This document shows positions 1 through 7,226 of a stretch of DNA of 64,000 nt, in pieces; position 1 is the first letter of the stretch; every line of letters begins with the position of its first letter. Where the stretch lies: assembly GCA_034665305.1 (NCBI GenBank), contig JAXDFZ010000003.1:1-64000 (forward strand). The letters run 5' to 3'. The stretch is from DASXRU01 sp034665305 (GTDB lineage Bacteria; Acidobacteriota; Blastocatellia; Pyrinomonadales; Pyrinomonadaceae). Under the pieces are notes generated by a model. The model saw only the letters and a list, made by a program, of their open reading frames with translations, did not search any database and had not been told where the DNA came from. A program made the position numbers and the translations under genes.

Positions 1-197
1 AGTTCTACTTCCGGACCACGGACGTGACGGGGGTGGCGCACTTGCCGGCGGGAGTGGAGATGGTGATGCCGGGAGACAATGTGCAGATGGAGATCGAGCT
101 GATTGCGCCGATCGCGATGGAGAAGGGATTGCGCTTCGCTATTCGCGAGGGCGGCCGCACGGTTGGGGCCGGCACGGTTTCGGATATCGTGGAATAG
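1..197 (+). CDS. tuf: Elongation factor Tu, C-terminal part (5' end outside window)
   Basis: Frame 3 is open from the window edge to TAG at 195-197 and gives 64 residues of the beta-barrel domain 3 of EF-Tu. It holds the family landmarks FYFRTTDVTG, VMPGDNV and the C-terminal GRTVGAGTVSDIVE. EF-Tu delivers aminoacyl-tRNA to the ribosome as a GTP complex. Its place directly before rpsJ is the common arrangement in which tuf closes the str operon and leads into the S10 operon. Only the end of the gene is visible. Confidence 0.96.
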   Translation, partial: FYFRTTDVTGVAHLPAGVEMVMPGDNVQMEIELIAPIAMEKGLRFAIREGGRTVGAGTVSDIVE

Positions 198-204
198 CTT
201 TAGG

Positions 205-244
205 AATCTGAGATCTCAGATTTGAGATTTGAGATCTCAGATGA
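205..244. repeat. Heptad array between tuf and rpsJ
   Basis: Five consecutive 7-bp units close to GAGATCT, CAGATTT, GAGATTT, GAGATCT and CAGATGA. Because GAGATCT/AGATCTC is nearly self-complementary, the block can fold on itself. It begins 8 bp after the tuf stop. Confidence 0.75.
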
Positions 245-310
245 AAAGAAAGACGAACAAGCGTCCCGGAACCAGGAACGTCCAGGAACGAATCAAGACG
301 TCCAGGAACT

Positions 311-447
311 AAGTGCGAGGACGAAAAGCTGAGTACCAGGCAAAGCTAAGTACGAGCACGAAAAGCTAGGTACGAGGACGAAAAGCTAGGTACGAGGACG
401 AAAAGCCAGGTACGAGGACGAAAAGCTAGGTACCGGGACGAAAAGTT
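311..447. repeat. 20-bp tandem repeat, about 6.5 copies
   Basis: Units close to AGGTACGAGGACGAAAAGCT follow each other at 311-330, 348-367, 368-387, 388-407, 408-427 and 428-447, with a shortened degenerate copy at 331-347. The four central copies differ at only one or two positions. Upstream (275-310) are shorter echoes of a CAGGAACGT motif. There is no open frame across the array in keeping with a gene, so it is an untranslated spacer between tuf and rpsJ. Confidence 0.85.
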
Positions 448-478
448 CTAAGAGGTGAGTACGAAGTTCAACGAACTA

Positions 479-519
479 AGTACAAAGCACAAAGCACAAA
501 GCACAAAGCGCTAAGTACA
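479..519. repeat. CAAAGCA heptad array before rpsJ
   Basis: Four tandem copies of the 7-mer CAAAGCA/CAAAGCG flanked by AAGTACAAA. The array ends about 5 bp before the rpsJ start codon at 524, so rpsJ has no clear Shine-Dalgarno sequence. The same CAAAGTA/CAAAGCA unit reappears before secY. Confidence 0.8.
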
Positions 520-523
520 AATT

Positions 524-844
524 ATGCTGAATGAAAAAATCAGAATCAGGCTGAAAGCCTACGATCATCGCGTGCTGGACCAGTCGACTTCGGAAATTGT
601 CGAGACTGCGAAGCGCACCGGTGCCCGGGTTGCCGGTCCGATACCGCTTCCTACTTTGAAAAACAAGTGGACGGTACTGCGCTCGCCGCACGTGGATAAG
701 AAGTCGCGCGAGCAGTTTGAGATCAGAACGCATAAGCGCCTGATGGACATTCTCGATCCCACACCCCAAACGGTGGACGCGCTGATGAAGCTGGACTTGC
801 CTGCGGGCGTGGACGTGGAAATCAAAGCATTCGGTCGCAGTTAA
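524..844 (+). CDS. rpsJ: 30S ribosomal protein S10
   Basis: The 106-residue product is normal in length and has the S10 core: KIRIRLKAYDH near the N-terminus, GPIPLPT in the middle, and the loop region with HVDKKSREQFEIRTHKR. S10 sits in the 30S head, and with NusB it takes part in transcription antitermination. It is the first gene of the S10 operon. The ATG at 524 follows a heptad array, and no good Shine-Dalgarno sequence is visible, which is unusual for such a highly expressed gene. Confidence 0.98.
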   Translation: MLNEKIRIRLKAYDHRVLDQSTSEIVETAKRTGARVAGPIPLPTLKNKWTVLRSPHVDKKSREQFEIRTHKRLMDILDPTPQTVDALMKLDLPAGVDVEIKAFGRS

Positions 845-849
845 TTACA

Positions 850-900
850 GCCGAGGCTAGAGACTTGAGGCTGAGGCTGGGGTAAGACAAGCCTCCAGAG
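850..900. repeat. Degenerate GAGGCTA/GAGACTT heptad array
   Basis: Units GAGGCTA, GAGACTT, GAGGCTG and AGGCTGG stand in the rpsJ-rplC gap, with a short complementary AGCCTCCAG right arm. This is a worn member of the TAGAGRC family seen again before rplF and cobO. Confidence 0.6.
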
Positions 901-904
901 GTAA

Positions 905-1561
905 ATGATGATCAACGGAATCATCGGTAAAAAAGTCGGCATGACGCAGTTGTTTGCGGCGGACGGAACGGTTACTCCGGTAACCGTGATCAAAGCCGGG
1001 CCGTGTGTGATCGTGCAAAAGAAATCAGCCGCCGGACCCGATGGCTATGACGCGGTCCAATTGGGCCTGGTCGAAGATCGCCCGGTGAAACTGAAGCGCG
1101 TGAACAAACCCATGCGCGGGCATTTTGAGAAGACCGGTGGCGGCATTCCGCCCACGCGCGTGCTGAAAGAGTTTCGTTTGGAGACCGCGAGCGAGTCGAA
1201 CGTCGGCGACACAGTCCTGGTGGACCTGTTTGCCGATGGCGATCAGATTGAAGTGGTAGGCACGTCGAAGGGTCGGGGTTTTGCCGGCACTGTCAAACGC
1301 CACAAGTTCAATCGCGGTCCTGAGTCGCACGGTTCGATGAACGTGCGCGCGCCGGGTTCCATTGGCGCTTCGGCCTATCCCTCGCGAGTCGTGAAGGGCA
1401 TGCGTTCGTCCGGTCACATGGGTGATGTGCGCATCACCATCAAGGGTCTGACGGTGGCGCGGGTCGATGTCGAAAACAATTTGCTGCTGGTGCGCGGTGC
1501 GGTGCCCGGCCCATCCGGCAGTGTGGTGATCGTAAAGAAGGCCGCAAGGCAGAAAAAATAG
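905..1561 (+). CDS. rplC: 50S ribosomal protein L3
   Basis: L3 is a primary 23S rRNA binding protein near the peptidyl transferase centre. The 218-residue product begins MINGIIGKKVGMTQ, the usual L3 opening, and carries the central signature GPESHGSMN followed by RAPGSIGASAYPSRV and GHMG. The central loop reads SMNVRAPGS where many L3 proteins have a HFHRRPGS type sequence. Two ATG codons (905 and 908) are in tandem, with AGAGG just upstream, and either could be used. Confidence 0.98.
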   Translation: MMINGIIGKKVGMTQLFAADGTVTPVTVIKAGPCVIVQKKSAAGPDGYDAVQLGLVEDRPVKLKRVNKPMRGHFEKTGGGIPPTRVLKEFRLETASESNVGDTVLVDLFADGDQIEVVGTSKGRGFAGTVKRHKFNRGPESHGSMNVRAPGSIGASAYPSRVVKGMRSSGHMGDVRITIKGLTVARVDVENNLLLVRGAVPGPSGSVVIVKKAARQKK

Positions 1562-1634
1562 TCTCAAGTTTTCAGGTCTCAAGTCTCAGGTTCGCTTCAG
1601 AGAACTTGAGACCTGAGACCTGAGACCTGAGACC
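1562..1634. repeat. TCTCAAG heptad inverted repeat
   Basis: The left arm has units TCTCAAG, TTTTCAGG, TCTCAAG and TCTCAGG. After the loop TTCGCTTCAGAG the right arm runs CTTGAGA, CCTGAGA, CCTGAGA, CCTGAGA. It starts at the rplC stop codon and ends about 12 bp before the rplD start. Confidence 0.9.
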
Positions 1635-1647
1635 CGGGAGACGAGTT

Positions 1648-2373
1648 ATGCCTACCGTCAAGGTGCGCAATCTGCAGAACAAAGAAGTCGGCGACCTGGA
1701 GTTGTCCGACGCAGTGTTTGGCGCCACGCTAAACGAATCGCTGATTCATGCGGCGGTGAGAAATTTCCAGGCTAACGCCCGGGCCGGCACTTCAGCGACC
1801 AAGACGCGCGGCGACGTTTCCGGCGCCGGCCGCAAGCTTTGGAAGCAAAAGGGAACTGGCCGGGCGCGCATCGCGAGTCTGCGTTCGCCTTTGTGGAAAG
1901 GCGGCGGCAACGTTCACGGCCCGCAGCCACGCGACTGGTCCTATAACTTTCCGCGCAAAATGAAGCAGGGCGCTCTGCGTTCGGCTTTGTCAGAGCGATT
2001 GCGGGAAGGGAACCTGCTGGTGCTGGACGAGTGGAAGTTGGAGCAGCCGAAAACGAAAGATTTCATTTCGCTGCTGGGTGATCTGGAACTGGCCGGCAAG
2101 ACGCTGATCGTCGATTCGCGGGACAACACAAATCTGGTGCTGGCGTCGCGCAATGTAAAGCGGACCAAGATCGTCAACAGCTACGGCTTGAACATTTACG
2201 ATTTGCTTTATCACGACAAGCTGGTGCTGACCCGCGCCGCGGCGGAAGAGCTGGCGGAGTTGCTTAACCCGGAAACGAAGAAAGCCAGCGCCGCTGAGCC
2301 TGAAGCAGAACCTGAAGCAGTTGAGGAAAAGAAACCGAAGCGCGCACCGCGTAAGAAGAAGGAGGCGGCATAA
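1648..2373 (+). CDS. rplD: 50S ribosomal protein L4 with charged C-terminal tail
   Basis: L4 binds 23S rRNA and lines the exit tunnel with an extended loop. The loop is visible here as RGDVSGAGRKLWKQKGTGRAR followed by SLRSPLWKGGG. The 241-residue product is about 35 residues longer than the usual ~205. The excess is a C-terminal tail of Glu/Pro/Ala followed by Lys/Arg (EPEAEPEAVEEKKPKR). Only 3 bp separate it from rplW, so no heptad array fits there. Confidence 0.98.
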   Translation: MPTVKVRNLQNKEVGDLELSDAVFGATLNESLIHAAVRNFQANARAGTSATKTRGDVSGAGRKLWKQKGTGRARIASLRSPLWKGGGNVHGPQPRDWSYNFPRKMKQGALRSALSERLREGNLLVLDEWKLEQPKTKDFISLLGDLELAGKTLIVDSRDNTNLVLASRNVKRTKIVNSYGLNIYDLLYHDKLVLTRAAAEELAELLNPETKKASAAEPEAEPEAVEEKKPKRAPRKKKEAA

Positions 2374-2376
2374 CCG

Positions 2377-2682
2377 ATGCGAACTATTTGGGACATCATC
2401 CGCTCGCCTGTGATTACAGAGAAGGCGCTGGTCGCGAAGGAAGAAACGCAGGATGCGCGCCAGTTGCTGACCTTTCGGGTCGATCGCCACGCGACCAAGC
2501 CGGAGATTAAGTCGGCGGTGGAATCCATTTTCGACGTAAAAGTCGAACAGGTGCACACGATCAATTACATGGGCAAGATGGCCCGACGCGGCAGATTTGA
2601 AGGCCGCCGGCCCGCCTGGAAAAAAGCGTACGTGACGCTGAAGAAGGGCGAGAAGCCGGTGGATTACGGCGAAAGCATCTAG
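2377..2682 (+). CDS. rplW: 50S ribosomal protein L23
   Basis: L23 lies at the tunnel exit and is the docking site for trigger factor and SRP. The 101-residue product has the family order: IIRSPVITEKAL at the N-terminus, FRVDRHATKPEIKSAVE in the middle, and the basic RGRFEGRRPAWKKAYVTL segment at the end. The start at 2377 follows the rplD stop by 3 bp, so the two are probably translationally coupled. Confidence 0.98.
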   Translation: MRTIWDIIRSPVITEKALVAKEETQDARQLLTFRVDRHATKPEIKSAVESIFDVKVEQVHTINYMGKMARRGRFEGRRPAWKKAYVTLKKGEKPVDYGESI

Positions 2683-2683
2683 G

Positions 2684-2770
2684 AAAGTTTCGAGCTTCGG
2701 GTTTCGAGTTAAAGAAAGACACGCGTACTTTCGCTCGAACTCGAAACTTGAAACTCGAAACCCGAAACTA
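2684..2770. repeat. AAACTCG heptad inverted repeat
   Basis: The left arm is built from TTTCGAG/TTCGGGT type units and the right arm from AACTCGA, AACTTGA, AACTCGA, AACCCGA, with a loop near 2712-2735. It fills the rplW-rplB gap almost completely and ends about 8 bp before the rplB ATG. Confidence 0.9.
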
Positions 2771-2777
2771 AAAAGCT

Positions 2778-3608
2778 ATGGGAATCAAGAAACTAACACC
2801 GACATCGCCGGCCCGCCGGTACCAGACTTATCTGACCCGCGATGAGCTGACCGCGGGCGCGCGGCCGGAAAAGTCTCTGCTGGAGCCGAAGACGCGAATC
2901 TCCGGGCGCAATGCCGATGGGCGCATCACTGTGCGGCGGCGCGGCGGCGGCCACAAACGGTTCTATCGCATCATTGATTTCAAGCGCGACAAGGCCGGCG
3001 TGCCGGGACGTGTGACACAGATTGAGTACGATCCAAATCGTTCGGCGCACATCGCCCTCGTAACTTACATCGATGGCGAGAAGCGTTACATCATCGCTCC
3101 CATCGGATTGGAAGTCGGTAAGACGGTGATGAGTGGCGCGGAGGCGGACATTCTGCCGGGTAACGCTTTGCCGATTCGCAATATCCCGCTTGGCACGCAG
3201 ATTCACAACATTGAACTGCGACCGGGAAAGGGCGGCCAGATGGCGCGATCGGCCGGGGCTTTTGCACAGCTGGTTGCGAAAGAGGGCGACTATGCCCAGT
3301 TGCGCATGCCGTCGGGCGAAGTTCGAAGAGTTCCAGTGGTTTGTATGGCGACCGTCGGTCAGGTGGGGAATGCCGAGCACGAAAACGTTTCCTACGGTAA
3401 GGCCGGCCGCTCGCGCTGGAAGGGTATCAGGCCGCACGTTCGCGGCGTGGCGATGAATCCGGTGGACCACCCGCACGGTGGTGGCGAAGGCAAGACCTCC
3501 GGCGGGCGAAATCCGGTAACGCCATGGGGACAGCCGACACGTGGATATAAGACACGCAGTAACAAGCGCACCCAAAAGATGATCGTGCGCGATCGCAGAG
3601 TGAAGTGA
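2778..3608 (+). CDS. rplB: 50S ribosomal protein L2
   Basis: L2 is a core protein of the peptidyl transferase region and of subunit joining. The 276 residues are the standard length. Near residue 229 is the HPHGGGEG motif containing the conserved histidine, and the product ends with the usual basic stretch RSNKRTQKMIVRDRRVK. The N-terminus MGIKKLTPTSPARRYQ is also typical. The long reading frames on the opposite strand of this gene are shadows. Confidence 0.98.
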   Translation: MGIKKLTPTSPARRYQTYLTRDELTAGARPEKSLLEPKTRISGRNADGRITVRRRGGGHKRFYRIIDFKRDKAGVPGRVTQIEYDPNRSAHIALVTYIDGEKRYIIAPIGLEVGKTVMSGAEADILPGNALPIRNIPLGTQIHNIELRPGKGGQMARSAGAFAQLVAKEGDYAQLRMPSGEVRRVPVVCMATVGQVGNAEHENVSYGKAGRSRWKGIRPHVRGVAMNPVDHPHGGGEGKTSGGRNPVTPWGQPTRGYKTRSNKRTQKMIVRDRRVK

Positions 3609-3612
3609 TTTC

Positions 3613-3760
3613 GGAATTCAGATTGCGGATTGCGGATTGGCGTTTTGCGGCGGTGGAGTAGTTTCTTGAAACAGGTTTTTAGTTTTCGGGCTGTTTACGA
3701 AGAGTTTGTTGGATGTTCGATTGGCTTCTGGTTCTGGGATTCAGATCTCAGATTTGAAAT
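3613..3760. repeat. GATTGCG heptads and a second short array
   Basis: In the 171-bp rplB-rpsS gap there is a run of CAGATTGCGGATTGCGGATT (about 3619-3640). A second short run resembling TCAGATCTCAGATTTGAAAT lies near 3740-3758. No clear right arm is present, so this looks like an eroded pair. The remaining bases show nothing I can name. Confidence 0.6.
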
Positions 3761-3779
3761 AGTGAAAGTGGAGTAACTA

Positions 3780-4079
3780 ATGGCGCGTTCAGTAAAAAAA
3801 GGCGCATTCGTCGATAAGAGCCTGCTGGCTGCAGTGGAAAGAATTCGTGCCGGCGCGGCACGACCGCCGGCAATCAAAACCTGGTCGCGTCGTTCGACTA
3901 TTACGCCGGACATGGTGGGGCTGACTTTCGGCGTGCATAACGGCAAACGGCACCTGCCGATATACGTAACCGAAAACATGGTCGGTCATAAGTTGGGCGA
4001 GTTTGCGCCGACGCGCACCTTCAAAGCCCATTCGGGGACCAAGGCGGAGAAGACGGCTAAAGTGACGCCGAAGGCATAA
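3780..4079 (+). CDS. rpsS: 30S ribosomal protein S19
   Basis: S19 forms a dimer with S13 in the 30S head and contacts the A-site tRNA. The 99-residue product begins MARSVKKGAFVDKSLL and has the conserved TWSRRSTITPDMVGLTFGVH and MVGHKLGEFAPTR segments. It is slightly longer than the usual ~92 residues owing to a Lys-rich C-terminal tail. AGTGGAG stands just before the ATG at 3780. Confidence 0.98.
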   Translation: MARSVKKGAFVDKSLLAAVERIRAGAARPPAIKTWSRRSTITPDMVGLTFGVHNGKRHLPIYVTENMVGHKLGEFAPTRTFKAHSGTKAEKTAKVTPKA

Positions 4080-4082
4080 GAA

Positions 4083-4156
4083 CAGTTTCGAGTTTCGAGT
4101 TGCGAGTTTCGAGTTGAAAAAAAAGAACTCGAAACTCGAAACTCGAAACCCGTAAC
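4083..4156. repeat. AAACTCG heptad inverted repeat, nearly perfect
   Basis: Two 32-bp arms pair at 29 of 32 positions across an A-rich loop (about 4116-4124). The left arm repeats GTTTCGA and the right arm repeats AACTCGA. It begins right after the rpsS stop and ends 15 bp before the rplV start, leaving just enough room for TCTGAGGAACG, which contains the GAGG Shine-Dalgarno sequence. Confidence 0.93.
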
Positions 4157-4171
4157 TCTGAGGAACGAAGA

Positions 4172-4810
4172 ATGGAAGCGAGAGCAAGCGCAAAGTATCT
4201 TCGCGGGTCGGCCCAAAAGGCGCGGCTGGTAGTTGATATGATCCGCGGGAAAAATGTGGGCGCGGCGTTGGCGATTCTGAAGTATTCGAACAAGCGCGCC
4301 GGCAAGGGAATTGAAAAGTGCGTCCGCTCGGCTATTGCAAACGCCAACGAGGCGGCTGAGAAGGCGAATATTTCGATCGACCCCGACGATCTTTGGGTCA
4401 AGACCGCGTTCGTCGATCGCGGACCTACGAAGAATCGCAGGCGCGTGCGACCTGCCCCGCAAGGCCGGGCCTTTCGTGAGCGGCGACATTTTTGCCACAT
4501 CACAATTCTGCTTTCCAGCGATGAGCAGGTAGCGGACAAGAAGGTTAAGGGTAACGGCAAGACCGAAGCTGGAAAGAAAGCGGCTGCCCCTGCTGAAAGC
4601 AAGGCCAAGAAACGCGGCGGCGCAGCTTCTGCTCCCAGGGCGAAACGAGTAGCGCCCGGTTCCAAAGAAGGATCAAAGGCCGCAGAGAAGCAGGACGCCA
4701 GCGCCGCCAAGAAGTCTGCGAAGGCTGACGATAAGGCGCCCGCCAAGAAGGCGACGAAGAAGCCTGAGGCTTCCACAACGGAAGCCGCTAAAGAGGATTC
4801 GAGCGAGTAA
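4172..4810 (+). CDS. rplV: 50S ribosomal protein L22 with ~95-residue Lys/Ala tail
   Basis: The first ~115 residues are a complete L22: ASAKYLRGSAQKARLVVDMIRGK at the N-terminus and the beta-hairpin region KTAFVDRGPTKNRRRVRPAP that reaches into the exit tunnel. L22 is normally about 110-115 residues, but this one has 212. The extra part is low-complexity Lys/Ala/Glu sequence (SKAAEKQDASAAKKSAKADD and similar), probably disordered. The tail resembles those on L17, L18 and L4 in this same cluster. Confidence 0.97.
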   Translation: MEARASAKYLRGSAQKARLVVDMIRGKNVGAALAILKYSNKRAGKGIEKCVRSAIANANEAAEKANISIDPDDLWVKTAFVDRGPTKNRRRVRPAPQGRAFRERRHFCHITILLSSDEQVADKKVKGNGKTEAGKKAAAPAESKAKKRGGAASAPRAKRVAPGSKEGSKAAEKQDASAAKKSAKADDKAPAKKATKKPEASTTEAAKEDSSE

Positions 4811-4840
4811 GCGCGCGCCGCTTACTGAACGGAGATAATT

Positions 4841-5623
4841 GTGGGACAGAAAGTTCACCCGTACGGATTTCGCCTCGGCTATAACAAGGACTGGCACTCG
4901 CATTGGTTCGCCAAAAAGCAATACGGCGAGTTTCTGATCGAGGACCTGCGGTTAAAGCGCGATCTGAAGCAGCGCTTTACCGGCGCGGGGGTTTCGCATG
5001 TTGACGTTGAGCGTGCTGCGAACCGCCTGAAGATCATCATCTATACGTCGCGTCCGGGAATCATCATCGGCCGCAAGGGCGCTGAGATCGATAAGCTGAA
5101 GAGCGATCTGTCAGAGAAGACCGGCCGCGAAGTGCTGGTCTCCATTCAGGAAATTCATAAGCCCGAACTGAACGCGCAACTGCAGGCTGAGAAGATTGCC
5201 GCCCAGCTCGAGAAGCGTATTGCTTTTCGCCGGGCCATGCGCAAAGCAGTGGAAGAGTCGCTGCGTTTCGGAGCCCAGGGAATCAAGGTGAAAGTCAGCG
5301 GCCGCCTGAACGGTGCTGAAATTGCGCGCAGTGAATGGCATTTGCAGGGTCAGTTGCCGCTGCATACTTTGCGCGCCGACATCGACTATGGTTTGGCTGA
5401 AGCGCACACCACCTTCGGCATTATCGGAGTGAAGGTTTGGATTTATCGTGGCGCGATCCTGGATGCGCGGGCGGCGATGGCCCGCGGCACCGGTTCGGAT
5501 CCCATCAACGACCCGCGCGCCGAACAGCGCGAGCGACGTCCGCGAACGCGGCGTGAGCGTGAGGGCGGTGAGGGTCGTGAACGGGGCGATGGTCGCCGGC
5601 CACGGGGTGAGAATAGAGGCTAG
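4841..5623 (+). CDS. rpsC: 30S ribosomal protein S3
   Basis: S3 lines the mRNA entry channel. The GTG start at 4841 is preceded by GGAGAT and gives MGQKVHPYGFRLGYNKDWHS, the canonical opening. The KH domain GxxG motif reads IIIGRKGAEI (about residues 73-82). The C-terminal S3 domain follows (GRLNGAEIARSEW). The last ~40 residues are an Arg/Gly/Glu-rich tail. The final codons and the bases after the stop contain TAGAGGC heptads, so the tail end appears to derive from a repeat array. Confidence 0.98.
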   Translation: MGQKVHPYGFRLGYNKDWHSHWFAKKQYGEFLIEDLRLKRDLKQRFTGAGVSHVDVERAANRLKIIIYTSRPGIIIGRKGAEIDKLKSDLSEKTGREVLVSIQEIHKPELNAQLQAEKIAAQLEKRIAFRRAMRKAVEESLRFGAQGIKVKVSGRLNGAEIARSEWHLQGQLPLHTLRADIDYGLAEAHTTFGIIGVKVWIYRGAILDARAAMARGTGSDPINDPRAEQRERRPRTRREREGGEGRERGDGRRPRGENRG

Positions 5624-5635
5624 AGGCGGAGGAAA

Positions 5636-5709
5636 GTAAACGGTACAGTAAACCGTAAACAGTCAGAAGCTGGTTCCACTGTTTACAGTTCACGGTTTAC
5701 GGTTTACGA
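5636..5709. repeat. GTAAACC heptad inverted repeat
   Basis: Left arm units GTAAACG, GTACAGT, AAACCGT, AAACAGT pair with right arm units ACTGTTT, ACAGTTC, ACGGTTT, ACGGTTT, across a loop near 5665-5682. The right arm ends next to CGAGG, the Shine-Dalgarno sequence of rplP. Other members of this unit family lie at 7572, 8224 and 9663. Confidence 0.92.
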
Positions 5710-5718
5710 GGATTGCTT

Positions 5719-6147
5719 ATGTTGATGCCGAAGAAAGTTAAGCACCGGAAACAAATGCGGGGACGCATGACCGGCGCAGCCCAGCGGGGAAGCCAGATCA
5801 GTTTTGGCGAGTATGGTCTGAAGTGCCTGGAGCCCGCCTGGATTACCGATCGGCAGATTGAAGCCGCCCGTATCGCGATGACGCGACACATCAAACGGGG
5901 CGGCAAAATTTGGATCCGGATGTTTCCCGATAAGCCGGTAACCAAGAAGCCCGCGGAAACGCGCATGGGTAAAGGAAAAGGCGCGCCGGAGTATTGGGTA
6001 GCCGTGGTTAAGCCCGGCCGCATTATTTACGAGATCGAAGGCGTCGACGAAAAGACAGCCCGCGAGGCGATGCGCCTGGCCGCTCAGAAACTTCCCATTA
6101 AGACCAGGTTTGTGACGCGAGCTGAGCAAGAGGGAGGCGCGATCTAA
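5719..6147 (+). CDS. rplP: 50S ribosomal protein L16
   Basis: L16 binds in the central protuberance and helps position A-site tRNA. Starting at ATG 5719 gives MLMPKKVKHRKQMRGRMTG, matching the usual L16 N-terminus, with 142 residues in total. An in-frame TTG at 5713 is less likely, because GAGG at 5708-5711 sits at good spacing from 5719. Conserved segments include RGGKIWIRMFPDKPVTKKPAETRMG split over residues ~75-100 and the MGKGKGAPEYWVAVV loop. The downstream rpmC starts 2 bp after the stop. Confidence 0.98.
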   Translation: MLMPKKVKHRKQMRGRMTGAAQRGSQISFGEYGLKCLEPAWITDRQIEAARIAMTRHIKRGGKIWIRMFPDKPVTKKPAETRMGKGKGAPEYWVAVVKPGRIIYEIEGVDEKTAREAMRLAAQKLPIKTRFVTRAEQEGGAI

Positions 6148-6149
6148 TT

Positions 6150-6362
6150 ATGAAACGGCGCGAAGAAGTCGATAAGTTAAACGAGATGAACGAAGAGGAC
6201 TTGCATGGTGAGGCCGCGCGTCTCAAAGAGTCGCTCTTCCGGTTGAATTTTAAATTGGCGCTGGGAGAGGTGGACGCGGTCAAACGCATTCGCGAGGAGA
6301 AGAAATCCCTGGCCCGCATCAAGACGATTGTCGGGCAGCGTCAAAGACAGGCAACGAAGTAG
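6150..6362 (+). CDS. rpmC: 50S ribosomal protein L29
   Basis: L29 is a small two-helix protein near the tunnel exit. The 70-residue product has the helix-helix layout with ELHGEAARLKESLFRLNFKL-like spacing (LFRLNFKLALGEV) and ends in a basic helix with the IREEKKSLARIKTI pattern. It begins 2 bp after rplP, so coupling is likely. Confidence 0.96.
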   Translation: MKRREEVDKLNEMNEEDLHGEAARLKESLFRLNFKLALGEVDAVKRIREEKKSLARIKTIVGQRQRQATK

Positions 6363-6404
6363 TTTTGTGATCGAGCACGGCCGTCGAGCCGTTTGTGATT
6401 AAAA

Positions 6405-6764
6405 ATGGCACCTGAGAACGACAAAGAATTAGAGCCGGGTTCACCGGATGCGGCAGTTGCAGGCGAGGCTAACGCCGCTGGAAAAACGGAAGGCGTTGAG
6501 GCGAAATCCGCCAAGCGCGGCCGGCGCTCACAAAAGGTTGGCATTGTAAGTTCCGACAAGATGCAGAGCACGGTGGTCGTGCGAGTCGATCGCCTGGTGC
6601 GGCATCTGAAGTATCGCCGCTACGTTTGGCGGACTTCGAAGTTTATGGCCCACGACGACAAGGGTGCGACGATTGGCGACAAGGTGCGCATCGTGGAGAC
6701 ACGACCGCTGTCAGCCCGCAAGCGCTGGCGCGTAGTGGAAATTGTGCAGAAGGCAGCGAAGTAG
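6405..6764 (+). CDS. rpsQ: 30S ribosomal protein S17 with N-terminal extension
   Basis: The S17 OB-fold core starts near residue 37 (QKVGIVSSDKMQSTVVVRVD) and ends RWRVVEIVQKAAK. S17 is usually about 85 residues; here there are 119 because of a 35-residue acidic Ala/Glu/Gly extension in front. The only in-frame ATG upstream of the core is at 6405, so the extension is likely real, although no clear Shine-Dalgarno sequence precedes it. An internal start would need a non-ATG codon. Confidence 0.95.
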   Translation: MAPENDKELEPGSPDAAVAGEANAAGKTEGVEAKSAKRGRRSQKVGIVSSDKMQSTVVVRVDRLVRHLKYRRYVWRTSKFMAHDDKGATIGDKVRIVETRPLSARKRWRVVEIVQKAAK

Positions 6765-6767
6765 CAG

Positions 6768-6839
6768 CGGGTGCCGGGGATCAGGTATCGGGTGGCGGTT
6801 AGAGAAAAGCGCTGAGACCTGGAACCTGAAACCTGAGAC
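6768..6839. repeat. GGTGYCA/CCTGAGA heptad inverted repeat
   Basis: The left arm holds GGGTGCCGGGGATCAGGTAT type units. The right arm holds TGAGACC, TGGAACC, TGAAACC, TGAGACC, with a loop near 6802-6812. It is less perfect than the others and fills the rpsQ-rplN gap. Confidence 0.75.
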
Positions 6840-6857
6840 CGCGAACGGAGTGAGCAA

Positions 6858-7226
6858 ATGATTCAAATGCAGACCTCTTTGGAGGTCGCGGACAATTCGG
6901 GCGCGAGACGGGTCGAGATGATCATGCCGATTGGCGGATCGACCGGTAAGATCGCCGGCCTGGGTGACCGTATCAAAGTCACGGTCAAAGAAGCTTCGCC
7001 GGACGGCACCATCAAAAAAGGTACCGTGCAGGATGCGGTAATTGTCCGGACCCGCAAAGAAGTGCGGCGGAAGGACGGCACCTATATTCGCTTCGATCAG
7101 AACGCGGCGGTGCTAATTAAGGAAGACGGAACGCCAATCGGCACACGCGTCTTTGGACCGGTAGCGCGCGAGTTGCGCGATCGGAATTTCATGAAGATTG
7201 TGTCGCTGGCGCCGGAGGTTATTTAA
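6858..7226 (+). CDS. rplN: 50S ribosomal protein L14
   Basis: L14 contacts 16S rRNA across the subunit interface. The 122-residue product has the standard length and landmarks: MIQMQTSLEVADNSGARRVE at the start, a central KGTVQDAVIVRTRKEVRRKDG, and the C-terminal GPVARELRDRNFMKIVSLAPEV. Its stop codon is directly followed by the GTG start of rplX. Confidence 0.98.
   Translation: MIQMQTSLEVADNSGARRVEMIMPIGGSTGKIAGLGDRIKVTVKEASPDGTIKKGTVQDAVIVRTRKEVRRKDGTYIRFDQNAAVLIKEDGTPIGTRVFGPVARELRDRNFMKIVSLAPEVI

Noticed and set aside
311..519. CRISPR array before rpsJ
   Set aside because: The 20-bp units are directly adjacent with no unique spacers, and no cas gene is near.
198..523. tRNA genes in the gaps
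   Set aside because: No cloverleaf with a GGTTCGAATCC-like T-arm could be seen in any intergenic region.
1562..1634. Heptad inverted repeats as rho-independent terminators
   Set aside because: Most lack a following T-run and lie inside an operon whose later genes must be transcribed.
2793..3575. 260-residue reading frame on the - strand of rplB
   Set aside because: Lies wholly inside a clear ribosomal gene, has His/Arg-rich antisense composition and no recognisable motif; a shadow of high-GC coding DNA.
4083..4156. Heptad arrays as ordinary REP/BIME elements
   Set aside because: REP copies share one consensus; here the unit sequence differs from site to site while the 7-bp period is constant.
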